Shown here: piece by piece, positions 1 through 8,905 of the stretch
How the letters are laid out: the number at the start of each line of letters is the position of its first letter
How positions within the stretch are numbered: position 1 is the first letter of the stretch
Translations under genes and position numbers: made by a program
Notes under the pieces: generated by a model
Databases searched by the model: none
The model's input: the letters and a program-made list of their open reading frames with translations, nothing else
Told to the model about the DNA's origin: nothing
NCBI GenBank assembly: GCA_036394315.1
Contig: DASWFI010000156.1
Location: forward strand, 1-62,742
Length of the DNA: 62,742 nt
Source of the DNA: DASWFI01 sp036394315
Lineage (GTDB): Bacteria > Patescibacteriota > Doudnabacteria > UBA920 > O2-02-FULL-48-8
Direction of reading: 5' to 3'

Positions 1-69
1 TGCTTTGTCCGCGGAGAGGTAATCCGCTAATTTGTCTTTTAATATCTCTTGTTTTGTAGCCATATTCAT
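1..69 (-). CDS. Partial hypothetical protein (N-terminus only)
   Basis: Only the first 21-23 codons are present before the window edge. Two in-frame ATGs, at 69 and 63, give a start reading MATKQEILKDKLADYLSADK. It is hydrophilic and helical. The opening faintly recalls integrase/transposase-like proteins of CPR genomes, but that is a guess from a short stretch. It is divergent from the M23 gene at 185. Confidence 0.4.
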   Translation of the reverse strand, partial: MNMATKQEILKDKLADYLSADKA

Positions 70-146
70 AATACAACTACAATAACAGGAATTATTATCT
101 AACCGCTCATCCCTTGATAACACTATTTGATATCTAAAGGGCGTTC

Positions 147-175
147 TGGACAAAATATCGATAAATTGGTAGAAT
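147..175 (+). promoter_or_regulatory. Promoter of the M23 hydrolase gene
   Basis: TGGACA at 147-152 and TAGAAT at 170-175 are separated by 17 bp. The start codon at 185 follows almost directly, so the mRNA would be nearly leaderless. Confidence 0.55.
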
Positions 176-184
176 ATACCCACA

Positions 185-1492
185 ATGTTCTACCCAAACA
201 AGAAACAAATAACAAAGAAATTTAAAATCCTTTTTTCAAGCTTGTTGATTGCTGGCGTTTTTGTTGCAGTTAGTATAAAACCCATGATCACCGCCCAAAC
301 TGCCGATGAACTGCAAGCGCAGAAAGCCGAGAAGCAAAAAGCGCTTGATGATATTATGAAAAAAATTGGGCAGTACCAGATAGAAATCAAACAGACTCAA
401 TCACAAGCCAACACTTTGGCTAACCAGGTAAAAACTTTAAATTTGGAAATCGCATCAACGCAAGCCCAGATCGAAGTGACTTCGGGCAAAATCGAAGTGA
501 CGAATATGGAAATCGCCGACGTTACAGATAAGATTGTTCAAACTCAGAAAGATATTGCCGCCCAAAAAGCCATTTTGAAAAGTTTGATTGCCGATATAAA
601 TGATCTTGATCAGCGCTCACCGCTGGAAATTGCTTTGGAGAATGATAACTTCAACCAATTCCTTGATCAAGTCCAGTATGTTTCCAGCATTCAGGAGCAA
701 AGCCAGGCGGCTTTGAACAAGATTAAACAGTTGGAAAAAGATTTGGAGCTCCGACAAGCGAATCTGAAAAATGAAAAATCCAAGCTTGATGAATTATTAT
801 CGCAGCTGGATGTGAACAAAAAAAGTCTGGCCATACAGCAGAATTCCAAGCAACAAGTTTTGGACCAGACCAGAGGACAAGAACGCGCTTATAAGAGGCT
901 TTTATCTGATCAGCAAAATCTTGAGCAACAATTATCAAAAGAAATCAACGATTTAGATAGTCAGATTGCAGCGAAGCTGGGCAATTCCAGATTGAAGCCA
1001 GTTCATGGATTACTGGCTTGGCCCATGGAGGGAACACTGTCGCAGGGATATGGTAACACCGGATTTCGAACTCTCGGATATACTTTTCATAACGGAATAG
1101 ATATTGCTGCTCCTGCAGGCACTCCGATTTATGCTGCTGCTGACGGCACTGTGGAAGCAGTGGGTACGGGGCAAGGGGCTTATGGTAATTGGGTTGCAAT
1201 AAAACACGATACCGGGAAATTTGCCGGAAGAGCGATTGTTTCTCTTTATGGCCATATGAGCAGTTTCAGGGCGAATGAGGGACAAAAAGTGGCCATGGGG
1301 GATCTGATTGGATTTGAAGGCAACTCCGGAAATACTACCCGCCTGCTTTACGGCCCGCATAGAGGTTATCATCTGCACTTTACAATATTTGACGCCAGAG
1401 GGTTTGGGATAGCGCCCGGCGCCTATCCAAATATTTATGGAGATTACCAGGTTCCTTTTGGAGCTCCTTATAATCCGTTAGATTTCTTGTAA
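185..1492 (+). CDS. EnvC-like coiled-coil M23 peptidoglycan hydrolase
   Basis: Secreted or membrane-anchored murein hydrolase/activator. An N-terminal hydrophobic segment (residues about 14-35) is followed by about 220 residues of coiled coil rich in Q, K, E and L, then a C-terminal LytM/M23 domain. The zinc motifs are visible: HNGID near residue 302, the GHMS strand, and HLHF near 395. This is the EnvC/FtsX-partner architecture, in which the coiled coil regulates a metallopeptidase acting on septal peptidoglycan. All metal ligands look intact, so it may be an enzyme rather than only an activator. An ABC transporter gene follows after 13 bp. FtsE and FtsX are encoded at 12.8-14.4 kb and are the natural partners (inference). 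Confidence 0.88.
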   Translation: MFYPNKKQITKKFKILFSSLLIAGVFVAVSIKPMITAQTADELQAQKAEKQKALDDIMKKIGQYQIEIKQTQSQANTLANQVKTLNLEIASTQAQIEVTSGKIEVTNMEIADVTDKIVQTQKDIAAQKAILKSLIADINDLDQRSPLEIALENDNFNQFLDQVQYVSSIQEQSQAALNKIKQLEKDLELRQANLKNEKSKLDELLSQLDVNKKSLAIQQNSKQQVLDQTRGQERAYKRLLSDQQNLEQQLSKEINDLDSQIAAKLGNSRLKPVHGLLAWPMEGTLSQGYGNTGFRTLGYTFHNGIDIAAPAGTPIYAAADGTVEAVGTGQGAYGNWVAIKHDTGKFAGRAIVSLYGHMSSFRANEGQKVAMGDLIGFEGNSGNTTRLLYGPHRGYHLHFTIFDARGFGIAPGAYPNIYGDYQVPFGAPYNPLDFL

Positions 1493-1505
1493 AATTAGTG
1501 ATAAA

Positions 1506-3290
1506 ATGGGATCTGTGTTCAAACAGAATCCCATTTTAAATTTATTCAAATACACCTGGCAATATTCGTCGGGGAATAGGCACTATGTCGTGCTGTTTTT
1601 GGTTATGTCGCTTTTGGCTAACATCGTACAGCTATTTGAACCGTTTCTCGTAAGTCGAGCTTTCAATGCTGTTCAATTCGCTCCATCTGATGCAGGCCTG
1701 CTGCGCCACGTCATTATAAATTTATCGTTGCTCGTGGTCATTACACTTGTATTTTGGATTTTGCACGGTATTTCACGAGTCATAGAAATTAGGAATGGTT
1801 TTTTGGTGCGAAAAAATTATAAACAGGACATGGTGGCCAAAGTTTTAAGTTTGCCTACGTCCTGGCATAAAGACCATCATTCCGGTGACACTATCGACAA
1901 AATCAATAAAGCCAGCGAAAGTCTATTTGAATTTTCCAGGTTATTGTTTATTCTCACGACTAATTTGGTCCGCTTGGTCGGAGGAGTTATCGCGATCTGG
2001 ATTTTCTACCCACCAGCCAGTGTATTAGCTTTGATAATTGCGCTTATAGTGTTTACCACGATTACTCAATTCGATAAAAAATTACGGACAGGTTATAAAG
2101 TTATTTTTCGGGCGGAAAATTCCCTGGCAGCGGCGGTTCATGACTACGTCAGTAATATAATCACGATTATCACGCTTCGCTTGAAAAGTCGCGTGACCAA
2201 GGAGGTAGAAACCAGGTCTATGCTGGCATTTCCCACTTATAAAAAGAATTCCGTCATCGGCGAAGTGAAGTGGTTCATAACCAGCTTGATGCTATCCATC
2301 ATGATCAGTTCAGTTTTGATTTTAAATGCGTATCATTCGTATACCACCAGCGGCGTGATCGTAATCGGAACACTCTTCGCGCTCTATCAGTATCTTCGCC
2401 GCATTGGCGATACTTTTTTTGAATTTGCCCTCCGCTACGGTGATATGGTCCGTCAGGATGCAAGTATTCGCGCTGCTGAGGTCATTACTGGGGAGTTCGA
2501 CAAACTGGAAAGTCACGAAGTCCAATCCATGCCCAAGCAATGGAAAAAGATTGAGATTAAAAAATTATTTTTTCAATACAGCAGTGAAGATGATCCGGAA
2601 AGCAAACGCGTGCATCTAAATAATATTAATTTTAATTTTGAACGCGGTCAGCGCATTGCTTTAATAGGGGAGAGCGGATCAGGAAAAAGCACTTTGCTTT
2701 CGCTGTTGCGCGGTTTATACCCTGCCGAGGCTAAATTATTCATTGACGGGCAAGAAATGCCTCATGGTTTAAGCTATCTGTATGAGCACGTGACTTTGAT
2801 TCCTCAGGACCCGGAAATTTTCAACAGCACGATTGAAGATAATATCACCATGGAAACTAAAGTAGATGAAAAAGAATTGTCGGATGCGATTGACCTGGCT
2901 CAATTTAAAAACGTGTTGGCTCGCATGCCTAAAGGATTAAAGACTAATGTCCTGGAAAAAGGTGTGTCTTTAAGTGGCGGAGAAAAACAGCGGCTGGCTC
3001 TGGCGCGTGGTATTCTGGCTGCTCGCAACAGCGACTTACTATTTATGGATGAGCCCACAAGCAGCGTGGACATTCAAAACGAGCTTCTGGTTTATCAAAA
3101 TATATTTAAAAAGTTTCCGAATACTACAATTATATCTGCAGTGCACCGATTACATCTCCTGAAGATGTTTGATGTCATCTACTACTTCCGAGATGGTGAA
3201 ATCATCGCTCATGGTTCTCTAGACGACCTTAGAGGTAATAAAGAGTTCGGAAATCTTCTGGAAAAGTATTCAGTCACGTCAAATAAATAG
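1506..3290 (+). CDS. ABC transporter, fused permease and ATPase (half-transporter)
   Basis: Exporter-type ABC protein of 594 residues. An N-terminal transmembrane domain of about six helices (residues 25-320) is fused to a nucleotide-binding domain. Walker A GESGSGKST lies near residue 388, the signature LSGGEKQR near 488, Walker B LLFMDEP near 511, and an H-loop VHRL follows. Half-transporters of this layout dimerise to export lipids, peptides or drugs; the substrate cannot be read from sequence. It lies 13 bp after the M23 hydrolase and is probably cotranscribed. No clear Shine-Dalgarno site precedes the ATG. Confidence 0.88.
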   Translation: MGSVFKQNPILNLFKYTWQYSSGNRHYVVLFLVMSLLANIVQLFEPFLVSRAFNAVQFAPSDAGLLRHVIINLSLLVVITLVFWILHGISRVIEIRNGFLVRKNYKQDMVAKVLSLPTSWHKDHHSGDTIDKINKASESLFEFSRLLFILTTNLVRLVGGVIAIWIFYPPASVLALIIALIVFTTITQFDKKLRTGYKVIFRAENSLAAAVHDYVSNIITIITLRLKSRVTKEVETRSMLAFPTYKKNSVIGEVKWFITSLMLSIMISSVLILNAYHSYTTSGVIVIGTLFALYQYLRRIGDTFFEFALRYGDMVRQDASIRAAEVITGEFDKLESHEVQSMPKQWKKIEIKKLFFQYSSEDDPESKRVHLNNINFNFERGQRIALIGESGSGKSTLLSLLRGLYPAEAKLFIDGQEMPHGLSYLYEHVTLIPQDPEIFNSTIEDNITMETKVDEKELSDAIDLAQFKNVLARMPKGLKTNVLEKGVSLSGGEKQRLALARGILAARNSDLLFMDEPTSSVDIQNELLVYQNIFKKFPNTTIISAVHRLHLLKMFDVIYYFRDGEIIAHGSLDDLRGNKEFGNLLEKYSVTSNK

Positions 3291-3481
3291 AGAAGTGTAA
3301 AGCGAGAGCAAATTTACTGACCATCAGTAATCACGGTTAATGATTAACTGTAATTATAACTTCAACAGCTAGAGATACAAGTAATGGAATGTTCTTTGAT
3401 AATTAAATAGAGAAGTAAGAATGTGGGTAAAACCTAAGCAATGGTGCTTATATATGGCCCAAAACAGGCCCAAAACGAGTA

Positions 3482-3510
3482 TTGACAAAACTATGTTTTT
3501 GAATTATTAT
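3482..3510 (+). promoter_or_regulatory. Strong sigma70-like promoter of the NYN gene
   Basis: A perfect TTGACA (3482-3487), a 17-bp spacer and TATTAT (3505-3510). It is one of the best promoters in the window and is followed by a leader hairpin. Confidence 0.75.
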
Positions 3511-3523
3511 ATATGCACTAACG

Positions 3524-3551
3524 CCCCATCCAGCCGTAAGGTCCGATGGGG
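3524..3551 (+). promoter_or_regulatory. 5' leader stem-loop upstream of the NYN gene
   Basis: CCCCATC (3524-3530) pairs with GATGGGG (3545-3551) around a 14-nt loop, about 6 nt after the expected transcription start and 20 nt before the start codon. It could stabilise the mRNA, attenuate transcription (a short TTT follows), or be a target of the encoded RNase-fold protein. The NYN gene at 54499 has a comparable leader hairpin. Confidence 0.55.
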
Positions 3552-3571
3552 TTTCAAATTATCTGCTATAA

Positions 3572-4198
3572 ATGAAAACAGCATTATTCATCGATGGTCG
3601 TAACTTTATAGGAAAACTTAAAGAAGTTTTACGAGCGGAAAATATTTCTGAGGACGAAATTTCACATTACGATTGGTCAAACTATAACTTTAAAGACTTA
3701 ATAGATAAAGTTTTGACAGGTATTATCGTAGATGAAAAATACGTTTACTTTGGTAAGCTTAGAGTGCATGAGGACACAAAGGTAAAATCTAAAGAACTTA
3801 TTGAAGAGCAAAGATTATTGAAAACGAAATTAGAATCTCAAGGTTTCAAAGTAATACTCGCAGGTAGCGTTCGTGGAAATTACGTCTTTGATAATCGAGG
3901 AAAGAAAACTCTCGTTTTCAAAGAAAAAGGCGCGGACGTAAGTATAGCTGTAGATATGGTAACTAAGGCCTGCGATGGGACTTTAAAAATCTGCATCTTA
4001 TGCAGCTCTGATTCAGATATGCAACCTGCAGTAAAGGCTGTGAAAGAAAGAAAAGTAGAAAGTATATACTTAGGTTTTGAGGTAATGCCCAACAAAGGTC
4101 TAACAGCAACCAATCACCGAACAATACTCATTCGTAACTCTGAAGTAATTGAGTTTAAAATTAATCCACCCCCAACTTCCCTGCCTAAAGCGTTTTAG
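3572..4198 (+). CDS. NYN-domain (PIN-like) putative ribonuclease
   Basis: Protein of 208 residues with the NYN/LabA (DUF88-type) fold. An N-terminal FIDGRNF carries the first acidic residue (D8), KGADVSIAVDMV carries the central acidic cluster, and CSSDSDMQPAV supplies the last. NYN proteins are metal-dependent RNases or RNA-binding factors; the target here is unknown. The acidic residues appear intact. The gene stands alone behind a strong promoter and a leader hairpin. It resembles the NYN protein at 54499-55032 in layout (KLRVH/EVKVH segment, then KGADV/KGVDV) and is probably its paralogue. Confidence 0.8.
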   Translation: MKTALFIDGRNFIGKLKEVLRAENISEDEISHYDWSNYNFKDLIDKVLTGIIVDEKYVYFGKLRVHEDTKVKSKELIEEQRLLKTKLESQGFKVILAGSVRGNYVFDNRGKKTLVFKEKGADVSIAVDMVTKACDGTLKICILCSSDSDMQPAVKAVKERKVESIYLGFEVMPNKGLTATNHRTILIRNSEVIEFKINPPPTSLPKAF

Positions 4199-4547
4199 GA
4201 AACCAATAAGCGGTTTAAATTTATCGAGTAAATTAACCCTATAGGTTGTTAAGTAAGCGAGTAACCAAATAGCCAGTATTACTTAGCCTGATTTAAAAAC
4301 CCGCAGAGTTGATTATGTGTCGCATAAGATACATTGTGCGACGATCTAACTATTTTAAAATATGGCTTTTTAAGCCCTTCTCCCTTCAACGACTCCCGCC
4401 TCTTGACCCATGCATTCTGACCAAGTCATATAGTCTTCAATCAAAACAAAAAATATTAAAGTTAAATTATTTATTTTTTATAATCCCCTTTAGTATTTTT
4501 GGCAAACCTAGTGGAACCGTTTGTTTGATGAAACTACTACTTAGATT
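4199..4547. other. Gene-free interval
   Basis: This AT-rich stretch lies between the convergent NYN gene and the C39-like protease gene. Open frames on the + strand here have no recognisable content. I see no convincing RNA gene and only weak hairpins. Confidence 0.5.
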
Positions 4548-5285
4548 TTATTTAGTTATCACTATCATGGCTTTAGGTCGGCCGGCTTGGGATTCGTGCT
4601 GGCCTGTAGGGTAATTAACCATAGCGTTATAAAGGGTCTGGTAGTCGTAAACATAGCCTTGTCCCAGTCTCGTGCCCGGATCGTTAGTTATAAATTGATT
4701 TTTGGAATCATCAAAGCCCTTGATCACTAACATGTGAGTATACGGACCAGGAGGTTTAAAATTGGGATTACCTAATTTTTGTCCATTAGCTGGTACTAAA
4801 ACTATTTTATTGCCTCGCAGCGCGTCTTTGATGTTTTCCACGGTCGGATTGTCTACAACTTTGGCTTTATCATAACCATAATAATCTTTCATAAATCGAA
4901 CTGTGTCCTTAGCTTCTGTATCGTGGTAATTGCCATATCGCGATTGTTCAAAGTCAGAAATCGCAATAATTTCCTTTTCTGCCTCGTCCTTGGTCATGGT
5001 TTTGTTGTTGAGCCAAAGCCACGCCATCACGACTGAAGCTTCTTCGCAACCATCCTGCTGTCTGGGGTCACTCCACTTAGCATTAGGAGCCTGTGAAGTA
5101 AAAGGTGCGTTTATAAGAACGTAATTTTTTTTAATCTCATCGGGTTTATTCGGAATGTAAGCATTTTGGCTGGGCGGGACATAGTCGTTTTGATGGCGGT
5201 ATTTTGACACGACTGAATAAGCCGCCACGCCAGCCAGAAGAATCAAACACAAGCTTATAAAAAGTTTTGTTATTTTATTTCTCAT
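4548..5285 (-). CDS. C39-like papain-fold peptidase, membrane-anchored
   Basis: Protein of 245 residues with an N-terminal membrane anchor or signal (residues 7-25) and a peptidase_C39_2-type papain-fold domain. The catalytic Cys is C80 in QDGCEEAS. The catalytic His lies in YTHMLVIKGF and the following NDP supplies the Asp. Such proteins are predicted extracytoplasmic cysteine proteases or amidases; the substrate is unknown. Its ATG overlaps the TGA stop of the cysteine desulfurase (ATGA at 5282-5285), so translation is likely coupled. Confidence 0.8.
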   Translation of the reverse strand: MRNKITKLFISLCLILLAGVAAYSVVSKYRHQNDYVPPSQNAYIPNKPDEIKKNYVLINAPFTSQAPNAKWSDPRQQDGCEEASVVMAWLWLNNKTMTKDEAEKEIIAISDFEQSRYGNYHDTEAKDTVRFMKDYYGYDKAKVVDNPTVENIKDALRGNKIVLVPANGQKLGNPNFKPPGPYTHMLVIKGFDDSKNQFITNDPGTRLGQGYVYDYQTLYNAMVNYPTGQHESQAGRPKAMIVITK

Positions 5286-6469
5286 CGTAATTTTGAAATT
5301 AATGCAGCGAAGGTTTTACCCACAAAATCAATATCTGAAGACTTGGTCAATACACTAAGTGTAAACCGAACAGTGGCTGCTTGCCTAGTCTCACCTTGAT
5401 CTTTCATTTTACCTAGCGATTCGATGACATGGGAAGGCTGGGAAGACCCGGAAACGCAGGCAGAGCCGGTGGAAGCGGCAATTCCGGCCAAATCAAGCGC
5501 GGTCATGAGCGAGTCCTGTTCAATATCATAAACGGTAAAGCTGATATTATCCGCAACTCGTGATTCCCCCGTTGGCCCGTTTAATTCTATTTTTTTAATC
5601 TGCGAAATAGCAGAAATTAATTTATCGCGAAGTTTAGAAATTTTTCCGGCATTTGCTGCGCGTTTCTCCAGAGGTCCCAATAATTCCACAGCCTTGGCAA
5701 AGCCAATTATTCCTGTCGTATTCTGCGTGCCAGGTCGTTTACCGTATTCCTGCGACCCGCCAAACATCAAATTTGCGCTTTTAACTCCGGTTTTGACAAA
5801 AAGCGCGCCAATCCCCTTTGGTCCAAAAATTTTGTGCGCGGATAAAGTCAGCAAATCACAATTTAATTTTTCGACGTTCAGATTATAAAATTTTGCGGCT
5901 TGGACCGCGTCCACGTGAAAAATCGTCCGTGGATTTTTTTCTTTAATACCTTTACCTATTTCACGCACCGGCAAAACTGTTCCGATTTCATTTGATACAA
6001 AAATAACGCTAACTAAAATCGTATTATCTTTTATAGCTTCGAGTATTTGTTCAGCTACAATCACGCCGTTACTATTGGGCTTAACAAAAGTTGCCTCGAT
6101 CACTCCCCTCTTTTCGAATTCTTTTATAAGGTTATAAACAGATTGGTGCTCAAGCATAGTTGTAACAACGTGCGGTTTGGCTTTCAAATTTTCAGCGCCG
6201 CGATAGTAGTTTTGAATTATGCCCTGAATGGCCGTATTGTTTGCTTCCGTAGCACCCGATGTAAAGATAATTTCCTGCGGCTTGGCGTTTATAAATTGCG
6301 CGATGCCGGCCCTGGCAAAATCAATTTTGGCACGAGCTTGCTGGCCTTCGCGATGAGTGGAGCTGGGGTTACCGTAGTATTCTAATTCAAAATTACGCAT
6401 AGCTTTTACTACGCGTTTATCTATTGGAGTTGTGGCTGCATTATCTAGATAGACTCGGTTGTGATTCAT
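5282..6469 (-). CDS. Cysteine desulfurase (NifS/IscS family)
   Basis: PLP-dependent enzyme that converts cysteine to alanine and an enzyme persulfide, supplying sulfur for tRNA thiolation or Fe-S clusters. The 395 residues match the family length. The PLP lysine is in LSAHKIFGPKG (about residue 210) and the active-site cysteine in TGSACVSGSSQPSH (about 337). No iscU or sufE lies beside it, so in this reduced genome tRNA 2-thiouridine formation is the most likely use (inference). Confidence 0.92.
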   Translation of the reverse strand: MNHNRVYLDNAATTPIDKRVVKAMRNFELEYYGNPSSTHREGQQARAKIDFARAGIAQFINAKPQEIIFTSGATEANNTAIQGIIQNYYRGAENLKAKPHVVTTMLEHQSVYNLIKEFEKRGVIEATFVKPNSNGVIVAEQILEAIKDNTILVSVIFVSNEIGTVLPVREIGKGIKEKNPRTIFHVDAVQAAKFYNLNVEKLNCDLLTLSAHKIFGPKGIGALFVKTGVKSANLMFGGSQEYGKRPGTQNTTGIIGFAKAVELLGPLEKRAANAGKISKLRDKLISAISQIKKIELNGPTGESRVADNISFTVYDIEQDSLMTALDLAGIAASTGSACVSGSSQPSHVIESLGKMKDQGETRQAATVRFTLSVLTKSSDIDFVGKTFAALISKLR

Positions 6470-6499
6470 AACGAGATATTATACTTGTTTATTGTGCAT

Positions 6500-6528
6500 T
6501 TGTCGAGTCTTGTTAAAAGTACTAAACT
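6500..6528 (+). promoter_or_regulatory. Promoter of the small GC-rich gene at 6548
   Basis: TTGTCG (6500-6505), a 17-bp spacer and TAAACT (6523-6528). A GGAGG site follows 8 bp further on. Confidence 0.45.
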
Positions 6529-6547
6529 GCAGTTCTGGAGGCCAAAG

Positions 6548-6739
6548 ATGGCTGATGAATATGTCGTCCTGGTAAAACCCCACCCCCACTCCATGTGGAC
6601 CGTAGCGGGTCGCAAATCGATGGACTTGAATAAGGAGGGAGCTGAAGATAGAAGAACGGTTTTGACTTCCGACACGACTTTCGCTGCGATTGCTGTCGCG
6701 AAGATCGAAAGCGTTTGGCACAAAAATATCCACATTTGA
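6548..6739 (+). CDS. Small GC-rich protein of unknown function
   Basis: An ATG at 6548 preceded by GGAGG (6537-6541) gives 63 codons ending in TGA. The product is soluble, begins MADEYVVLVKPHPHS and matches no family I recognise. Base composition and the strong ribosome-binding site differ from the AT-rich neighbours. A GAGG/CCTC stem with a T-run (about 6738-6765) follows as a terminator shared with the convergent gene. It is one of several self-contained GC-rich cassettes in this window. Confidence 0.6.
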   Translation: MADEYVVLVKPHPHSMWTVAGRKSMDLNKEGAEDRRTVLTSDTTFAAIAVAKIESVWHKNIHI

Positions 6740-6760
6740 GGTCAGGTATAGGCCTCTTTT

Positions 6761-7102
6761 TTATTTGGCTGATTTCCTAAACCCGGCGGCTTCAGCTTCG
6801 GTATCGAAGCACTTAATTGGTCTTGTATTCTTATAATAAATTGATCCACCCGGGACATGGTAAATTAGGCTCGCTGAACCCTTGATCTTTCCTTCACAGT
6901 TAAGTGCCGTTTGAGCCGTTTGTGCGCCACTCATTTTTGGACTATAATTTGAGAGTGGATTGGACGTTTGTTTGACCAGATTTTGCGTTGGGTTGTTGGT
7001 AAATTTCCCCAATCCAAATGCCATACCCGCTACTGCCATGTATCCGATTACTAGTACAATTTGTTGCTGGTGATTTTTTAAGAAGAGCTTTATATTATCC
7101 AT
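6761..7102 (-). CDS. Membrane-anchored sunset-domain protein
   Basis: Protein of 113 residues with one transmembrane helix near the N-terminus (residues 14-32), a short linker, and a C-terminal sunset-type domain. The hallmark pattern is IKGSASLIYHVPGGSIYY followed by CFDTEAEAAGFRKS. The domain is small and often sits at the end of nucleases or membrane proteins in CPR bacteria; its function is not established. Two cysteines (in LNCEG and IKCFD) may pair outside the cell. Confidence 0.7.
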   Translation of the reverse strand: MDNIKLFLKNHQQQIVLVIGYMAVAGMAFGLGKFTNNPTQNLVKQTSNPLSNYSPKMSGAQTAQTALNCEGKIKGSASLIYHVPGGSIYYKNTRPIKCFDTEAEAAGFRKSAK

Positions 7103-7181
7103 AGAATTTGATTAAAGATTTAAGATTAAAGTTGTCAGTAATACTGCTCTTTGATCTTACAACTGTCAACTTAAATCTGTT

Positions 7182-8519
7182 ATGCAATACGCATTTGTTT
7201 TAGGGAGGGTATATACTTTATCATTGGCTGAATTACTTCAGGTTCTGACCTCTAATGGGGTGAACTTCAAAGTGATGGCGTGTTCGCCGGAAGTCGTAAT
7301 TTTGGAAGTTGATCAGCCGCTTAATGCTCCGGAATTACAGGCCCGCTTAGGCGGCGTTATTAAAATTATACGTCTTTTTGATACTTTTCAAAAGAAGGGC
7401 AAGGAATTCCCGTCCCAAGTTTTAACTAATTACTTTACGTTCAAAAGGATCAAGGAGTACTTTCATGACTATTCCGGCAAGAAGCAGTTCGGTGTTTCTA
7501 TTTATTCCCTCGACCCTTCGGTCAGATTTAAGGACGAAGCCCAAAGAATTGCTTTTTTGATCAAAAAAGTTTTGCAGGAACAGGCTCAAAGCGTTCGGGC
7601 CGTGCTCCCCCAGTTTCCGGCCCAGGCACTTTCCTCAGTCCAAGTCACGGAAAATCAAATTCTCCAAAAGGGCGCGGAGATCGTGGTTATCAGCGGCAAC
7701 CAGCGATTGTTCGTGGGTAAAACTTTGGTCGTGCAAAATTATGAGGATTACGGCCGAAGAGATTATCAGCGACCGGCTCGGGACGAAAAAGTCGGCATGA
7801 TCCCTCCTAAAGTCGCGCAGGCCATGCTTAATTTGGCCACTCCCCTCAAACCCCTGGATTATATTTTGGATCCCTTCTGCGGTTCGGGCACGAATTTACA
7901 GGAAGCGATCCTCATGGGTTATCGTGCAATAGGTTCGGATTTAGAGCAAAAAATGATCGAGAACAGCGAGAAAAATTTGGAGTGGTTTCGAAACCGTTAC
8001 CATGTCTCCCCCGGCCGATATAAGCTGTTTAAATCCCACGCCGCGGAAATTTCCATGCAGATGCCCAACGACAAGCTTCAAGCAATTGTCACTGAAGGTA
8101 CTTTGGGTCCGATCTACGACAAGGTACCGAAAAAGTCGGAAATGCAGGCTAATTTTAAGAATCTATCTAAATTATATGATCAGGTTTTTAAGGAATTTAA
8201 AAAAATTCTCCCAGAGAACCGCAAAGTAGTAATCTGCTTGCCAGCCTATAAAATCAATGCTTCGGCCTATGAATTCATGCCCGATCTTGACTTTGCCCTT
8301 CAAAATGGGTATACTGTTTTGGATCCATTACCAGCAGAGCTAGTAAGCAAGTATCGCTTCTTACGAGTAACTCCGCGCAAAACAATAGTTTACGACCGAA
8401 ACGACCAGGTAGTGGCTAGAGAAATAGTAATTTTCAAATACGGTTCAGAAGAACCTAAAGAATTAAACGAAGTCAGTAATAGCAAGCCCCAACCGGCTGA
8501 AGACGAAGCTTCGCAATAA
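7182..8519 (+). CDS. Trm11/TrmG10-like tRNA guanine N2-methyltransferase
   Basis: SAM-dependent RNA methyltransferase of 445 residues. The N-terminal half is THUMP-like. The C-terminal Rossmann domain has motif I LDPFCGSGTNLQEA (about residue 228) and a GSDLE acidic motif. The catalytic loop reads TEGTLGP, the form typical of the Trm11/TrmG10 branch rather than the NPPY of generic N6-adenine enzymes. The probable target is a tRNA guanosine (G10), by family. The acidic tail is probably disordered. The bL27 gene follows after 9 bp. Confidence 0.8.
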   Translation: MQYAFVLGRVYTLSLAELLQVLTSNGVNFKVMACSPEVVILEVDQPLNAPELQARLGGVIKIIRLFDTFQKKGKEFPSQVLTNYFTFKRIKEYFHDYSGKKQFGVSIYSLDPSVRFKDEAQRIAFLIKKVLQEQAQSVRAVLPQFPAQALSSVQVTENQILQKGAEIVVISGNQRLFVGKTLVVQNYEDYGRRDYQRPARDEKVGMIPPKVAQAMLNLATPLKPLDYILDPFCGSGTNLQEAILMGYRAIGSDLEQKMIENSEKNLEWFRNRYHVSPGRYKLFKSHAAEISMQMPNDKLQAIVTEGTLGPIYDKVPKKSEMQANFKNLSKLYDQVFKEFKKILPENRKVVICLPAYKINASAYEFMPDLDFALQNGYTVLDPLPAELVSKYRFLRVTPRKTIVYDRNDQVVAREIVIFKYGSEEPKELNEVSNSKPQPAEDEASQ

Positions 8520-8528
8520 GGAACTCCC

Positions 8529-8813
8529 ATGGCTCATAAGAAAGCCGGCGGTTCTACAGCCCTAGGACGAGATTCACAATCCAAACGACTAGGAGTCAAA
8601 ATTTTCGGTGGCCAATCAGCAAATGTCGGTAACATCCTTATCCGACAGCGCGGCACCAAATGGCATCCAGGCAAAAACGTAAAGAAAGCGACTGATGATT
8701 CACTTTACGCTATGGCAACGGGAGTCGTGAAATTCACTTCCAAGAAAGTTCGCGGATTCGATGGCAGCCTGCACTTCCGCCGTTTCGTCCACATAGAACC
8801 AAAAAAAGATTAA
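8529..8813 (+). CDS. rpmA: Ribosomal protein bL27
   Basis: Protein of 94 residues starting MAHKKAGGSTALGRDSQSKR, the conserved N-terminal arm that reaches the peptidyl-transferase centre. There is no N-terminal extension needing cleavage. The usual partner rplU (bL21) is not adjacent; a tRNA methyltransferase gene precedes it instead. A strong terminator follows. Confidence 0.97.
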   Translation: MAHKKAGGSTALGRDSQSKRLGVKIFGGQSANVGNILIRQRGTKWHPGKNVKKATDDSLYAMATGVVKFTSKKVRGFDGSLHFRRFVHIEPKKD

Positions 8814-8820
8814 ACTTCTA

Positions 8821-8848
8821 AACGTCCCTATAAAATCGGGACGTTTTT
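8821..8848 (+). terminator. Rho-independent terminator after rpmA
   Basis: AACGTCCC pairs with GGGACGTT around an 8-9 nt loop and runs into six T residues. Confidence 0.9.
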
Positions 8849-8850
8849 TA

Positions 8851-8878
8851 TTGACAATTTACAGCTTTCGCCTATAGT
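8851..8878 (+). promoter_or_regulatory. Promoter of the lipoprotein gene
   Basis: TTGACA (8851-8856), a 16-bp spacer and TATAGT (8873-8878) begin directly after the rpmA terminator. Downstream, CTTCCT can pair with the AGGAGG ribosome-binding site, a possible translational control. Confidence 0.7.
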
Positions 8879-8905
8879 ATACTTCCTAGTACAGGAGGAA
8901 AACCC

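Larger units (their letters stand above)
3291..3571. other. Intergenic region with promoter and leader hairpin
   Basis: This AT-rich gap contains no credible gene up to 3480. Its 3' part holds the promoter and 5' leader of the downstream NYN gene. Confidence 0.6.

Noticed and set aside
4309..4614. 101-codon plus-strand frame after the NYN gene
   Set aside because: No start signals or coding character, and it runs into the opposite-strand protease gene.
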